A DNA stretch of 64,000 nt from assembly GCF_000746275.1 (NCBI RefSeq), contig NZ_KN050828.1:227384-291383 (forward strand), in the 5' to 3' direction. The stretch is from Thermopetrobacter sp. TC1 (GTDB taxonomy: Bacteria > Pseudomonadota > Alphaproteobacteria > Rhizobiales > Aestuariivirgaceae). Positions 44,166 to 52,969 of this stretch are shown in pieces. The notes under the pieces are model-generated. The model saw only the letters and a program-made list of their open reading frames with translations. It was not told where the DNA came from and ran no database searches. Position numbers and translations under genes: made by a program. The first letter of the stretch is position 1; the number at the start of each line of letters is the position of its first letter.

Positions 44166-44504
44166 GCCTGTTCTGCCTCTGGCAAGGTCTGGCCGTTTGA
44201 TGATGAAAGGATATCCACGCCGGATACGTGCCGGGCGCCGGTTCTGTCGCGCATGGCGTGATGAGATCTTTCCTCTCGCCAAAAGGGCGTGTTTCCAAGC
44301 GGCGCGGGCTGGCGCATAATGGCGGCATTGGCGTGACCATTCATCTGGTGAAGTGATCGGTTTTTCTGATTTCATCAGGTCACGCGTTGATAACCGGCGC
44401 CCGCCCGGGACGGGAGAGAGGCATATGTGGCGCCGGCATATGCGGCTTTCGCCTTTCATGTGGGCGAAGGCCTCAAGCAAACGGAGGAAAGAGGGAGGAT
44501 AAAC
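44166..44504. other. Intergenic region before the dipeptide operon
   Basis: This 339-bp spacer follows the LivG-like gene. I see no gene, no strong hairpin and no clear promoter pair. The leader AGAGGGAGGATAAAC just before the next start is a strong ribosome site. Confidence 0.45.
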
Positions 44505-46118
44505 ATGCTTCATGCACTGACCCGACGCGCCCTTCTGACGGCGACCGCGGCGGGGCTTCTCACCCTGGCCGGCAGCTATGGGCCTGCGCTGGCCAAGACG
44601 CCCAAGGACGTTCTCGTCGTGGCCGACAAGATCGACGATCTCATCTCGCTCGATCCCGCGGAGATGTTCGAGTTCTCGGCCTATGATTATGCCCAGAACG
44701 TCTATGACCGCCTCATCACCTTTGATCCCAAGAACTTCGGCCCCTTAAAGCCCGGAGTGGCCGAAAGCTGGTCGCTGGCCGACGATGGCGTGACCTACAC
44801 CTTCAAGATCCGCAAGGGCCTGAAGTTTCACAGCGGCAATCCTCTCACCGCCCATGATGTGGTCTATTCCCTGCGCCGGGCGGTGAAACTGAAGAAGACG
44901 CCGTCGTTCATCCTCACGCAGTTTGGCTTCACGCCGGAGAATGTGGATGAGAAGATCAAGGCGCTGGATGACTACACGGTGCAAATCGTCACCAACAAGC
45001 CCTATGCGCCCTCGTTCGTCTACAACTGCCTGACGGCGCCGATTGCCGGCATCGTCGATTCCAAGCTGCTGAAAGAGCATGAAAAGGATGGCGATTTTGG
45101 CAACGGCTGGCTGAAGACCCATTCCGCCGGCTCCGGCGCCTACAAGCTGCGGGTATGGAAGCCCAACGAGATCTATGTGCTTGACCGGGCCGGGGACTAC
45201 TGGCGCGGCAAGGTGGCGATGAAGGCCGTCTTCGTGCGCCATATCGAGGAAAGCTCCTCGCAGCGGCTGCTGCTGGAGAAGGGCGATGTCGACGTGGCCC
45301 GCAAGCTCACCCCCGATGATATCGCCGCGGTGATGAAAAACCCGGACCTGAAGGTGGAGAACGACCTGAAGGGCCGGATCATGTATTTCGCCCTCAACCA
45401 GAAGCATCCAATCCTCTCCAAGCCCAAGGTGCGGGAGGCCTTCCGCTATCTGGCCGATTACGAGGGCATGACCAAGTCCTTCCTGCGTGGGCAGTATGTG
45501 GTGCATCAGGCCTTCCTGCCGCTGACCTATCTCGGCGAGCTGAAGGAGAAGCCTTATACGCTTAATATCGAAAAGGCGCGGGCCCTGCTGAAGGAGGCCG
45601 GGCATGGCGATGGTTTTTCGGTGAAGATCTATGTGCGCAATGCGCAGGACCGGCTGGAGATTGCGCAATCGCTGCAGAACACCTTTGCCAAGGTGGGGAT
45701 CAAGGCCGAGCTCGTCGTGGGCACCGGCAAGCAGATCCTTACCGAGTACCGCGCCCGCAAGCATGAGATCTATCTCGGCGCCTGGGGGCCGGACTATCCT
45801 GATCCGCACACCAACGCCGATTCCTTCGCTCACAATCCGGACAACCGCGACGAGGCCAAGCTGACCGGCAAGCTGGCTTGGCGCAATTCGTGGTTCAATC
45901 CGGAGGTCAACAAGATGACCGAGGCGGCCGTTCTGGAGAAGGATACGGCCAAGCGTGCGGAGATGTATCGCGAGCTGCAGCGCAAGGTGCAGCGCGAAGG
46001 GCCGTATGTGATCATGTTCCAGCAGATCATTCAGTCGGCCATGCGCAAGAACGTGAACGGCTTCATCACCGGCGGCGCCATCTCGCAGGTGCACTACTGG
46101 ACGGTGACGAAGGACTGA
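44505..46118 (+). CDS. Dipeptide/oligopeptide ABC substrate-binding protein
   Basis: Periplasmic cluster-C (DppA/OppA type) binding protein, 537 residues. The N-terminus LTRRALLTATAAGLLTLAGS carries twin arginines and may be a Tat signal. Typical parts are AESWSLADDGVTYTFKIRKG, FHSGNPLTAHDVVYSLRRAV, FALNQKHPILSKPKVREAFR and AWGPDYPDPHTNADSF. First gene of a five-gene peptide ABC operon. A hairpin with a T-run lies 22 nt after the stop, probably making this gene more expressed than the permeases downstream. Confidence 0.92.
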   Translation: MLHALTRRALLTATAAGLLTLAGSYGPALAKTPKDVLVVADKIDDLISLDPAEMFEFSAYDYAQNVYDRLITFDPKNFGPLKPGVAESWSLADDGVTYTFKIRKGLKFHSGNPLTAHDVVYSLRRAVKLKKTPSFILTQFGFTPENVDEKIKALDDYTVQIVTNKPYAPSFVYNCLTAPIAGIVDSKLLKEHEKDGDFGNGWLKTHSAGSGAYKLRVWKPNEIYVLDRAGDYWRGKVAMKAVFVRHIEESSSQRLLLEKGDVDVARKLTPDDIAAVMKNPDLKVENDLKGRIMYFALNQKHPILSKPKVREAFRYLADYEGMTKSFLRGQYVVHQAFLPLTYLGELKEKPYTLNIEKARALLKEAGHGDGFSVKIYVRNAQDRLEIAQSLQNTFAKVGIKAELVVGTGKQILTEYRARKHEIYLGAWGPDYPDPHTNADSFAHNPDNRDEAKLTGKLAWRNSWFNPEVNKMTEAAVLEKDTAKRAEMYRELQRKVQREGPYVIMFQQIIQSAMRKNVNGFITGGAISQVHYWTVTKD

Positions 46119-46139
46119 GCGTTTGCTTCCTGAACGGGT

Positions 46140-46170
46140 CGGGAGGCTTGATGCCTCCCGGCTCCTTTTT
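46140..46170 (+). terminator. Intra-operon hairpin after the binding-protein gene
   Basis: CGGGAGGC (46140-46147) pairs with GCCTCCCG (46153-46160) around TTGAT, followed by GCTCCTTTTT. It lies between the binding-protein gene and the first permease. Such partial terminators or 3' stabilisers are common there in ABC operons. Confidence 0.65.
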
Positions 46171-46191
46171 CTCCGGTTCAAGAGAAGGCCC

Positions 46192-47277
46192 ATGTCGGAT
46201 TTCAGAAGCGACAGCGTCGGCATGCGATCCGGCGGCGCCGGGGAGGATCCCCTGCTCCGGCGCCTGTATGATCGCCTGCGCCCCTTCCTGCGGCTGTTCG
46301 TCTCGCTGATCGTCACCTTTCTCGGCCTTCTCGCCATCACCTTCTTCATCGGCCGCGTCATTCCCATCGATCCGGTGCTGGCCGTGGTCGGCGAACGCGC
46401 CCCGCCGGAGGTCTACGAGGCGACGCGCAAGGCCATGGGGCTGGACAAGCCCCTGATCGTGCAGTTCGCCATGTATGTCTGGCAGGTGCTGCATGGTGAC
46501 CTTGGCGTGTCGCTGCTTACATCGCGGCCGGTGATCGAGGACATCCAGAGGGTGGTGCCCGCCACCTTCGAGCTTGCGACACTCGCCACCATCATCGGCG
46601 TGGTGCTGGGCGTGCCGATGGGTGTTCTTGCCGCGGTGCACGCCGGGCGCTGGCCCGATCATCTCGTGCGGGTGATCGGCCTGATCGGCTATTCCGTCCC
46701 GGTGTTCTGGCTGGGGCTGATGGGGTTGCTGCTGTTTTACGGCAAGCTCGGCTGGGTGGGCGGCCCGGGGCGGCTGGACATCTATTATGACGGCATGGTG
46801 CCGACGGTGACCGGCATGATCCTGATCGATGCCCTGCTGGCCGGAGACATGGACATTTTCTGGAATGCGGTCTCTCACATCGTCCTGCCTGCCTCCATCC
46901 TTGGCTACTATTCCCTCGCCTACATCGCACGCATGACACGCTCCTTCATGCTGGAGCAGCTGGGGCAGGAATACATCACCACCGCCCGCGTGAAGGGCCT
47001 GTCCGAGTTTCGGGTGATCTGGGTGCATGCGCTGGGCAACGTGATGGTGCCGCTGATCACGGTGATTGCGCTCTCCTATGCCTCGCTGCTGGAGGGCTCG
47101 GTGCTGACCGAGACCGTCTTTGCCTGGCCGGGGCTTGGTTTTTACATCACCAACGCGCTCGTCTCGGCGGACATGGCGGCGGTGCTGGGCGGCACTATTG
47201 TGGTGGGCACGGTCTTTGTGGGGCTCAACCTGCTGTCGGATTTCCTCTATCGCATCGTGGACCCGAGGGCACGCTGA
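46192..47277 (+). CDS. Dipeptide ABC permease (DppB-like)
   Basis: Inner-membrane permease, 361 residues, about six helices. IGRVIPIDPVLAVVGERAPP, GDLGVSLLTSRPVIEDI, YSVPVFWLGL and TARVKGLSEFRVIWVHALGN (the EAA loop) are characteristic of DppB/OppB. It has an extra N-terminal 40 residues before the first helix and a VPTVTGMILIDALLAGDMD periplasmic insertion. The ATG at 46192 follows AGAGAAGG. Its stop overlaps the next start by 1 nt. Confidence 0.92.
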   Translation: MSDFRSDSVGMRSGGAGEDPLLRRLYDRLRPFLRLFVSLIVTFLGLLAITFFIGRVIPIDPVLAVVGERAPPEVYEATRKAMGLDKPLIVQFAMYVWQVLHGDLGVSLLTSRPVIEDIQRVVPATFELATLATIIGVVLGVPMGVLAAVHAGRWPDHLVRVIGLIGYSVPVFWLGLMGLLLFYGKLGWVGGPGRLDIYYDGMVPTVTGMILIDALLAGDMDIFWNAVSHIVLPASILGYYSLAYIARMTRSFMLEQLGQEYITTARVKGLSEFRVIWVHALGNVMVPLITVIALSYASLLEGSVLTETVFAWPGLGFYITNALVSADMAAVLGGTIVVGTVFVGLNLLSDFLYRIVDPRAR

Positions 47278-48242
47278 TGACGAAGAAAGGCAATGACCGA
47301 TCCGTTCCGCCCGTTCCGGAGGAAGCGCCTTCCGGCGCGGGGGGCCTGCGCGCCTGGCTGGAGAGCGATGCGCCGACTTCGGCCTTTCAGGCCCGCTGTG
47401 TGCGCGCCTGGCTGACCTGGCTGAAATTCTCTTCCAATCCCCTGGCGGTGACGGGGCTGCTCATCATCGTTGCCCTTGTGCTCGTGGCCGTGTTCGCACC
47501 GCTTTTGATGACGCACGATCCGCTGGCGCAGAACCTTTCCGACCGTCTGCTGCCGCCGGGAGAGAAGGGGCATCTGCTGGGCACGGACGGGCTTGGGCGC
47601 GACATCTATTCCCGCGTGATCGCCGGATCGCGCATCACGCTTTACATCGTGGGGCTGGTGACCATCACCGCGCCGCTGTTCGGCCTGCTTGTTGGCACGG
47701 TCTCGGGCTATTTCGGCGGCTGGGTTGATATCGTTCTGATGCGGATTACCGACATCATCCTCGCCTTTCCCAAGCTCATTCTCGCGCTGGCCTTCGTGGC
47801 GGCGCTGGGGCCGGGCATCGGCAACGCCATTCTCGCCATCGCCATCACCAGCTGGCCGCCTTACGCCCGCATCGCCCGCGCGGAGACCCTCACGGTGCGC
47901 AATGCCGATTACATCATGGCCTCGCGCCTGCAGGGCGCGTCCGATGCGCGCATCGTGCTTGCCCACATCGTGCCCATGTGCGTCTCCTCGGTGATCGTGC
48001 GCGTGACCCTGGACATGGCCGGCATCATCCTGACCGCGGCGGGCCTGGGCTTTCTCGGCCTGGGCGCGCAACCGCCCACGCCGGAGTGGGGGGCAATGAT
48101 CGCCGAGGGCCGCAAGTTCCTGCTTGATCAGTGGTGGGTGGCGACCATGCCGGGCATTGCCATTTTCCTCGTTTCCCTGGGCTTCAACCTGCTGGGAGAC
48201 GGCCTGCGTGATGCGCTCGATCCAAGGAGTGGCCAGGCATGA
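47277..48242 (+). CDS. Dipeptide ABC permease (DppC-like)
   Basis: Second permease, 321 residues. An N-terminal OppC-type segment (WLKFSSNPLAVTGLLIIVAL) and HLLGTDGLGRDIYSRVIAGS are diagnostic, with the EAA loop ASRLQGASDARIVLAHIVPM. It follows the DppB-like gene with a 1-nt stop/start overlap and overlaps the next ATPase gene by 4 nt. Confidence 0.92.
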   Translation: MTKKGNDRSVPPVPEEAPSGAGGLRAWLESDAPTSAFQARCVRAWLTWLKFSSNPLAVTGLLIIVALVLVAVFAPLLMTHDPLAQNLSDRLLPPGEKGHLLGTDGLGRDIYSRVIAGSRITLYIVGLVTITAPLFGLLVGTVSGYFGGWVDIVLMRITDIILAFPKLILALAFVAALGPGIGNAILAIAITSWPPYARIARAETLTVRNADYIMASRLQGASDARIVLAHIVPMCVSSVIVRVTLDMAGIILTAAGLGFLGLGAQPPTPEWGAMIAEGRKFLLDQWWVATMPGIAIFLVSLGFNLLGDGLRDALDPRSGQA

Positions 48243-49168
48243 CGACGGACAGGCAGGAAACTCCTGCTGCCCTTGCGGAACACACGCAGGAGGACAAAGG
48301 CGCGGGCACTGCCACGGATGCGCAGGCGCCACGGCCGCTTCTGGAGATTGAGGATCTGCGCGTGGATTTTCATGGCCGCCGCGGGATTACGCATGCGGTG
48401 CGCGGGCTGTCGCTGTCGATGGGACGAGAGAAGATCGGCATCGTTGGCGAATCCGGTTCCGGCAAGTCGGTGACCGGTCGGTCCATCCTGCGCCTGATCC
48501 GGCCGCCGGGAGTGGTGCGGGCCAGACGCATGGTCTTTGACGGCATCGATCTTCTCTCGGCGGATGAACGGACCATGCGGGCGATCCGCGGCGATCGCAT
48601 CGCCATGATCATGCAGGACCCCAAGTTTTCGCTCAATCCGGTGATGCGGGTGGGCGATCAGATCGCCGAGGCCTTCCGCGTGCACCGCCGGGTTTCCCGC
48701 CGCGAAGCGAAGGAACGCGCCCTTGAAATGCTGAAAGCGGTGCGCATTCGCGATCCGGAGCGGGTCTATCACGCCTGGCCGCACGAGCTGTCCGGCGGCA
48801 TGGGGCAGCGGGTGATGATCGCGATGATGCTGATCCCGGAGCCGGATCTGCTGATTGCCGATGAGCCCACATCGGCGCTGGATGTGACCGTGGCCATGCA
48901 GGTTCTGGCGATCATGGACGATCTGGTCAGCAGCCGGGGCATGGGCCTGATGTTCATCAGTCATGACCTCGATCTGGTGGCCAGCTTCTGTGACCGGGTG
49001 ATCATCATGTATGCGGGGCGGGTGATGGAAGTGATCGAGGCAAAGCGGCTGCATGAGGCGCAACATCCTTATACACGCGGGCTTCTGGCCTCGCTGCCGC
49101 GCATTGATGAACCGCGGGAATGGCTGCAGACGCTGAAGCGTGATCCTGCCTGGCTTGAGGAGGCCTGA
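48239..49168 (+). CDS. Dipeptide ABC ATPase (DppD-like)
   Basis: ATP-binding subunit of 309 residues. Walker A is [13 protein letters not shown], the signature is [15 protein letters not shown] and Walker [14 protein letters not shown] 34-residue Ala/Asp/Glu-rich N-terminal extension precedes the domain. The C-terminus has the Opp/Dpp tail [15 protein letters not shown]. The cysteine-rich Fe-S-binding end of some DppD proteins is not present. Confidence 0.92.
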   Translation: MTTDRQETPAALAEHTQEDKGAGTATDAQAPRPLLEIEDLRVDFHGRRGITHAVRGLSLSMGREKIGIVGESGSGKSVTGRSILRLIRPPGVVRARRMVFDGIDLLSADERTMRAIRGDRIAMIMQDPKFSLNPVMRVGDQIAEAFRVHRRVSRREAKERALEMLKAVRIRDPERVYHAWPHELSGGMGQRVMIAMMLIPEPDLLIADEPTSALDVTVAMQVLAIMDDLVSSRGMGLMFISHDLDLVASFCDRVIIMYAGRVMEVIEAKRLHEAQHPYTRGLLASLPRIDEPREWLQTLKRDPAWLEEA

Positions 49169-49169
49169 A

Positions 49170-49991
49170 ATGACTGCGGCGGACACTCCCGCAATTGCCG
49201 TTAAAGACCTCTCCGTTGTTTTCGGGCAGGGGCGCGAGGCCTTTCAGGCGGTAAGGGGCGTCTCCTTTCAGGTGCGGGAAGGAGAGACCTACGGGCTGGT
49301 TGGCGAATCCGGCTCCGGCAAGTCCACGGTTTTACGCGCCATTACGGGGCTGGCGCCCGTGACCGGCGGCCGGATGGAGATTTTCGGACAGCCTTTGGGC
49401 CATGACCGCGACGCAGCCTTTTGCCGCACGGTGCAGATGGTGTTTCAGGACCCCTATGCCAGCCTGCACCCGCGCCGCACCATCGATGCCACGTTATCCG
49501 AGCCGCTGATCATCCATGGCATCGGCGACAGGCAGGAGCGGGCCGAGCGCGTGCTGAAAGCGCTGGCCGATGTCGGCCTGGGGCCCGAGTTTCGCTTCCG
49601 CTATCCCCATCAGCTCTCGGGTGGGCAGCGCCAACGCGTGGCCATCGCCCGCGCCCTGATGCTGGAGCCGAAGATCGTGCTGCTCGATGAGCCGACCTCG
49701 GCGCTGGATGTTTCCATTCAGGCGGAAGTGCTCAACCTGCTCAAGCGGCTGAAGGACGAGCACGGGCTGACCTATGTGCTCGTTTCCCACAACCTCGCCG
49801 TCATTGCCCACATGTGCGAGCGACTGGCGGTGATGCAGCATGGTCGCTTCGTGGAGGAAATGACCGTGGAGCAGCTGCGGGCAGGCACGCCGCGGGAGGA
49901 ATACACCCGCAACCTGCTGGACGCCGCCCGCGGCTATGACCGAGAAAAGGCGGCCCGCTTCGCCGCCATGGAAGCGCTGGAAGAGGAGTGA
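49170..49991 (+). CDS. Dipeptide ABC ATPase (DppF-like)
   Basis: Second ATPase, 273 residues, starting 1 nt after the previous stop. Walker A is [13 protein letters not shown], the signature is LSGGQRQRVAIAR and Walker [28 protein letters not shown] and the EYTRNLLDAA tail are typical of DppF/OppF. It closes the peptide operon. No terminator hairpin with U-run follows directly; a repeat element lies 42 nt downstream. Confidence 0.92.
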   Translation: MTAADTPAIAVKDLSVVFGQGREAFQAVRGVSFQVREGETYGLVGESGSGKSTVLRAITGLAPVTGGRMEIFGQPLGHDRDAAFCRTVQMVFQDPYASLHPRRTIDATLSEPLIIHGIGDRQERAERVLKALADVGLGPEFRFRYPHQLSGGQRQRVAIARALMLEPKIVLLDEPTSALDVSIQAEVLNLLKRLKDEHGLTYVLVSHNLAVIAHMCERLAVMQHGRFVEEMTVEQLRAGTPREEYTRNLLDAARGYDREKAARFAAMEALEEE

Positions 49992-50032
49992 ATGTTCAAC
50001 TCCATGCCGGGAAATCGGGCCGCCTTTTCATA

Positions 50033-50159
50033 CTACACGACACAACGTTGCCATCTTTCTCGTCACCCCGGCGAAAGCCGGGGTCTCGGGCCGCAAACTC
50101 ATGCGTTTGTGGCCTTAGATACCGGCTTTCGCCGGTATGACGATACAAGTGTCGTGTAG
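50033..50159. repeat. MITE-like element with 11-bp perfect terminal inverted repeats
   Basis: CTACACGACAC (50033-50043) and GTGTCGTGTAG (50149-50159) are perfect inverted ends of a 127-bp element. Inside are two hairpins, CCCCGGC-GAAA-GCCGGGG and ATACCGGC-TTTC-GCCGGTAT, in a CGTCA...TGACG layout. No coding capacity. A decayed relative lies at 1323-1427. The element sits between the dipeptide operon and an AT-richer unknown gene. No target-site duplication was obvious. The remaining spacer, 49992-50032 and 50160-50247, shows nothing else. Confidence 0.75.
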
Positions 50160-50247
50160 CGGGCCGCCTTTTTACGATCTCTTCCATCGTCACTTGGACG
50201 AGGACGTTTTCTTAGAGATTTTTCACCTTCCAGATGTTTCGCCCCGA

Positions 50248-51090
50248 TCAGATTCTCCGCTTGCCAAAAACCGGTGCAGAACCGGGCTGAGAGAGGTTGT
50301 TATTTCCGGGCATTTCCTCTGTTAATCCCGCATGGGTTTTCACCGGTGCTGCAGCAGAGGAGGCGGGTTGTTTCTCGGCAAATTGCTGGTGTTTGCCAAT
50401 GCCGTCAGAGGCAAATGGCACATGCGATTGAGGGGTTTCTGGGCGCGCGAGAGTTTCAGCAGCAAAATCCTGAGAAACAGGTGTGGCCGGCCAGCCTGTC
50501 GGTTGTGCAGACTGATCCATCAGTGAACCACCCTGCTCTTCTTCCCGTACCCTTGCATTTTCAAGAGCAAGGGCCTTAAAACGCGCTTGCAAATTTTTGT
50601 CGAAAGTCGAGCCATGTGGACTTGTAGTTTGTTCTTCATTCAGCGCAAGCATGGTGTCTGAAGAAGGTGCCGGTTGCCCGGTTTTATGCTGCCGTAGCAA
50701 GACTTTCCCGACAAGGACGAGAGAGCCTATCCACAAGGCATAGATTGCCATGTTAATAAATGGCGTGCTTTTTGGTGGCGAAGGCTTTTTCTCAAGATAT
50801 CCGGCAAGAACAAGAAATTCTAAAGCGCCATCCTTGAGTTCAACATAACTGGTGGCGCTGCCTATATAGCCAACCCATTTATCTTTCCCAATAAAATTGT
50901 GCAAATAACCAATATCAACATAAACTCCTTCTTTATATTTAAATGGTGGTTCATCAGGAAGATCAACCACCTTCTCTACATATCCAGTCGGCACAGAGAC
51001 TGGGATGAATCCTTTCTTGGCATGAGCCACCTCAATATTGAGAAACATCAATACAGTGGAAATCAAGACAGCAAACACTTTAATGCGCAT
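50248..51090 (-). CDS. Secreted or membrane-anchored protein of unknown function, AT-richer than neighbours
   Basis: A 280-residue protein I cannot assign to a family. It has a signal peptide (MRIKVFAVLISTVLMFLNIE then VAHA), a periplasmic part of about 85 residues with alternating strands (YVEKVVDLPDEPPFKYKEGV, DKWVGYIGSATSYVELKDG), one transmembrane helix (about 113-131, NMAIYALWIGSLVLVGKVLL), and a 150-residue cytoplasmic tail rich in Ser, Pro, Gln, Thr and Ala that looks disordered. GAGGGAGAAAG precedes the ATG at 51090. Its codons are visibly more AT-rich than those of its neighbours, and a MITE-like repeat lies beyond its 3' end, suggesting later acquisition. Confidence 0.65.
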   Translation of the reverse strand: MRIKVFAVLISTVLMFLNIEVAHAKKGFIPVSVPTGYVEKVVDLPDEPPFKYKEGVYVDIGYLHNFIGKDKWVGYIGSATSYVELKDGALEFLVLAGYLEKKPSPPKSTPFINMAIYALWIGSLVLVGKVLLRQHKTGQPAPSSDTMLALNEEQTTSPHGSTFDKNLQARFKALALENARVREEEQGGSLMDQSAQPTGWPATPVSQDFAAETLARPETPQSHVPFASDGIGKHQQFAEKQPASSAAAPVKTHAGLTEEMPGNNNLSQPGSAPVFGKRRI

Positions 51091-51366
51091 GTGCTTTCTC
51101 CCTCGCCTTAAGGGTTGAATGACTGATTTGATTGTTAAAATAACCATCCAGACTTAATGCTATCTAAAATTGAATATGGCTTTGCCGCGTCATTTTGAGA
51201 TCAAGGTTTATGAGCGGATGCTTCGCCATCACCCGTGCGAAAAAGTGCCTTTCCGCCCTGTGGTGATGCGTTATTGATGAAAGTCAAAGCGGCATGCGCC
51301 ATCCGGAGCTTTCAACGGGGCAACATTCAGCTGTTGCAAATGCACAAACCGGGGGGAAACAGTCTC

Positions 51367-51768
51367 ATGCCGCATTTCGAACTGCCACAGGTCGCCGTTC
51401 CTTCCATGAACGCCGTGCATGCAGAAGAGCTTGAGGTGCTCGCTGCGCTGGAAAAGGCGCTTGAAGACGGCGAAAACGATGCCATCGCCGAGGCGGCACG
51501 GGCCTTTCTCGATCACGTGGAAGAGCATTTCTCACGTGAGGAGCGGCTGATGGAACAATATGGCTTTCCGCCCTATCCCATTCATCGCCACGAGCATGAG
51601 CTGATGCGGGCGCGGGTGAAGGACCTGTGCGAGAACTGCGCAAGCGACGACGGGCGGCAGGCGCTTTTGCGCTTCGTGCGTGAGGAATTCCCCGCCTGGC
51701 TGACGCAGCATGTCTCGACAATGGATACGGTCACCGCGCAGTTTCTGGCCATGCAGGGGGTGGAGTGA
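51367..51768 (+). CDS. Bacteriohemerythrin
   Basis: A 133-residue four-helix di-iron protein of the hemerythrin family that binds O2 or related ligands. The expected ligand set is visible: H18, H54 and E58 in EEHFSREERL, H73 and H77 in HRHEHELM, and H115 and D120 in QHVSTMD. The GGGGGGAAAC site before the ATG at 51367 supports this start; the upstream frame to 51235 has no family features. It is a single-domain protein without a signalling fusion. The spacer upstream (51091-51366) is AT-rich with no gene. Confidence 0.85.
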   Translation: MPHFELPQVAVPSMNAVHAEELEVLAALEKALEDGENDAIAEAARAFLDHVEEHFSREERLMEQYGFPPYPIHRHEHELMRARVKDLCENCASDDGRQALLRFVREEFPAWLTQHVSTMDTVTAQFLAMQGVE

Positions 51769-51875
51769 GAGCCAGGTGTGACGGCGGGCGTGTGCCGCCC
51801 CGTGCCCGGCCCGGGTCAATGAAGAGTGTAAAGACCCCCCCCCCTCAATCCCATGGCATGGTCTGATCGCCAGGG

Positions 51876-52232
51876 TCAGGCCTCACTGTTCTTGCGTTCC
51901 TTCCAGAAGAGGGGACCTGCGGGTTCGTAGAGCCAGTAATACTGCCGGACCATCTGGCGCACGCGCGTGATGCGAAAGCCGAGAAGAGCGGCAAGCTCCA
52001 GCACCACGGCATCGGCGATATACGATTTCAGCGAAAGCAGCGGCTCCTGAAACAGCGCGTAGTGCAGAAAGCGCACGGCGGCGGCGAGCAGGAGCATGTA
52101 AATGACAAGCTGCCAGACGGGGCGCCATTTCAGCGCCAGGGCCCGGCCGGCCAGCCAGGCGGCGCCGCCGCCGATGATGACGGTGAGGCCAATGAAAACG
52201 CCGAGAGAGCTTTCCGTGAACGGCAGCACCAT
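51876..52232 (-). CDS. Small membrane protein, DUF6867-like, in the liv operon
   Basis: A 118-residue protein with two or three helices (TESSLGVFIGLTVIIGGGAA, PVWQLVIYMLLLAAAVRFL, and a shorter one) and a C-terminal YYWLYEPAGPLFWKER. It resembles small membrane proteins (DUF6867 type) that accompany liv permease genes in alphaproteobacteria. Its ATG at 52232 shares one base with the livF stop, so it is translationally coupled to the transporter operon. Function unknown; a role in that transporter is inferred only from position. Confidence 0.65.
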   Translation of the reverse strand: MVLPFTESSLGVFIGLTVIIGGGAAWLAGRALALKWRPVWQLVIYMLLLAAAVRFLHYALFQEPLLSLKSYIADAVVLELAALLGFRITRVRQMVRQYYWLYEPAGPLFWKERKNSEA

Positions 52233-52969
52233 CACGCACCTCCCTCCAGATAGGCCGCGCGCACTTCCTCCCGCGCCAGAAGCTCCTCGCCGGTGCCGGA
52301 CATGGTGATGTGCCCGTTCACCAGCACATAGCCGCGATGCGCCAGTTTCAAGGCGTGATAGGCGTTCTGCTCCACGAGGAAGACGGTGAGCTTGCGCGTT
52401 TCGTTGAGTTCGCGGATCACATCAAAGATCTGGCGCACGATCAGCGGTGCCAGGCCCAGAGAGGGCTCGTCCAGCAGCAGAAAACGCGGCCGGCTCATCA
52501 GGGCGCGGGCGATGGCCAGCATCTGCTGCTCGCCGCCGGAGAGCGTGCCGCCGCGCTGATGCTGGCGCTTTTCCAGCACGGGAAACAGCTCGAAAACGCG
52601 GGCGAGATCCTCCTCGAAATGTTCGGGATCGGCGAGCATCGCCCCCATCTGCAGGTTTTCCAGAACGGTCATGCGCGGAAAGATGCGCCGCCCTTCCGGC
52701 GACTGCGCCAGGCCAAGACGGGCGATCTCATGGGTGGGCATGTCCGTAATGTCGCGGCCGTCGAAATAGATGCGGCCCTCGCGGGCACGGGGGCGGCCGA
52801 AAATGGTCATCATCAGGGTGGACTTGCCAGCCCCGTTGGCGCCGATCATGGTGACGATCTCGCCCTCGTGCACCTCCATGTTCACCTTGTGCAGCGCCTG
52901 AATCTTGCCATAGAAGGCGGACACTCCCCGCACTTCCAGAAGCGGGCGCTTATCGGCGGCTGCGCTCAT
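52232..52969 (-). CDS. livF: Branched-chain amino-acid ABC ATPase LivF
   Basis: ATPase subunit of 245 residues. Walker A GANGAGKST (43-51), signature LSGGEQQMLAIARAL and Walker B FLLLDEPSLG. The LivF type is recognised by YGKIQALHKVNMEVHEGEIV, SPEGRRIFPRMTVLENLQMG and LVEQNA after the signature. It overlaps livG by 4 nt and the downstream DUF6867-like gene by 1 nt. Confidence 0.95.
   Translation of the reverse strand: MSAAADKRPLLEVRGVSAFYGKIQALHKVNMEVHEGEIVTMIGANGAGKSTLMMTIFGRPRAREGRIYFDGRDITDMPTHEIARLGLAQSPEGRRIFPRMTVLENLQMGAMLADPEHFEEDLARVFELFPVLEKRQHQRGGTLSGGEQQMLAIARALMSRPRFLLLDEPSLGLAPLIVRQIFDVIRELNETRKLTVFLVEQNAYHALKLAHRGYVLVNGHITMSGTGEELLAREEVRAAYLEGGA

Noticed and set aside
50033-50159. 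Rho-independent terminator of the dipeptide operon
   Set aside because: The hairpins have no U-runs and the element has perfect inverted ends and a relative elsewhere, so a repeat element explains it better.
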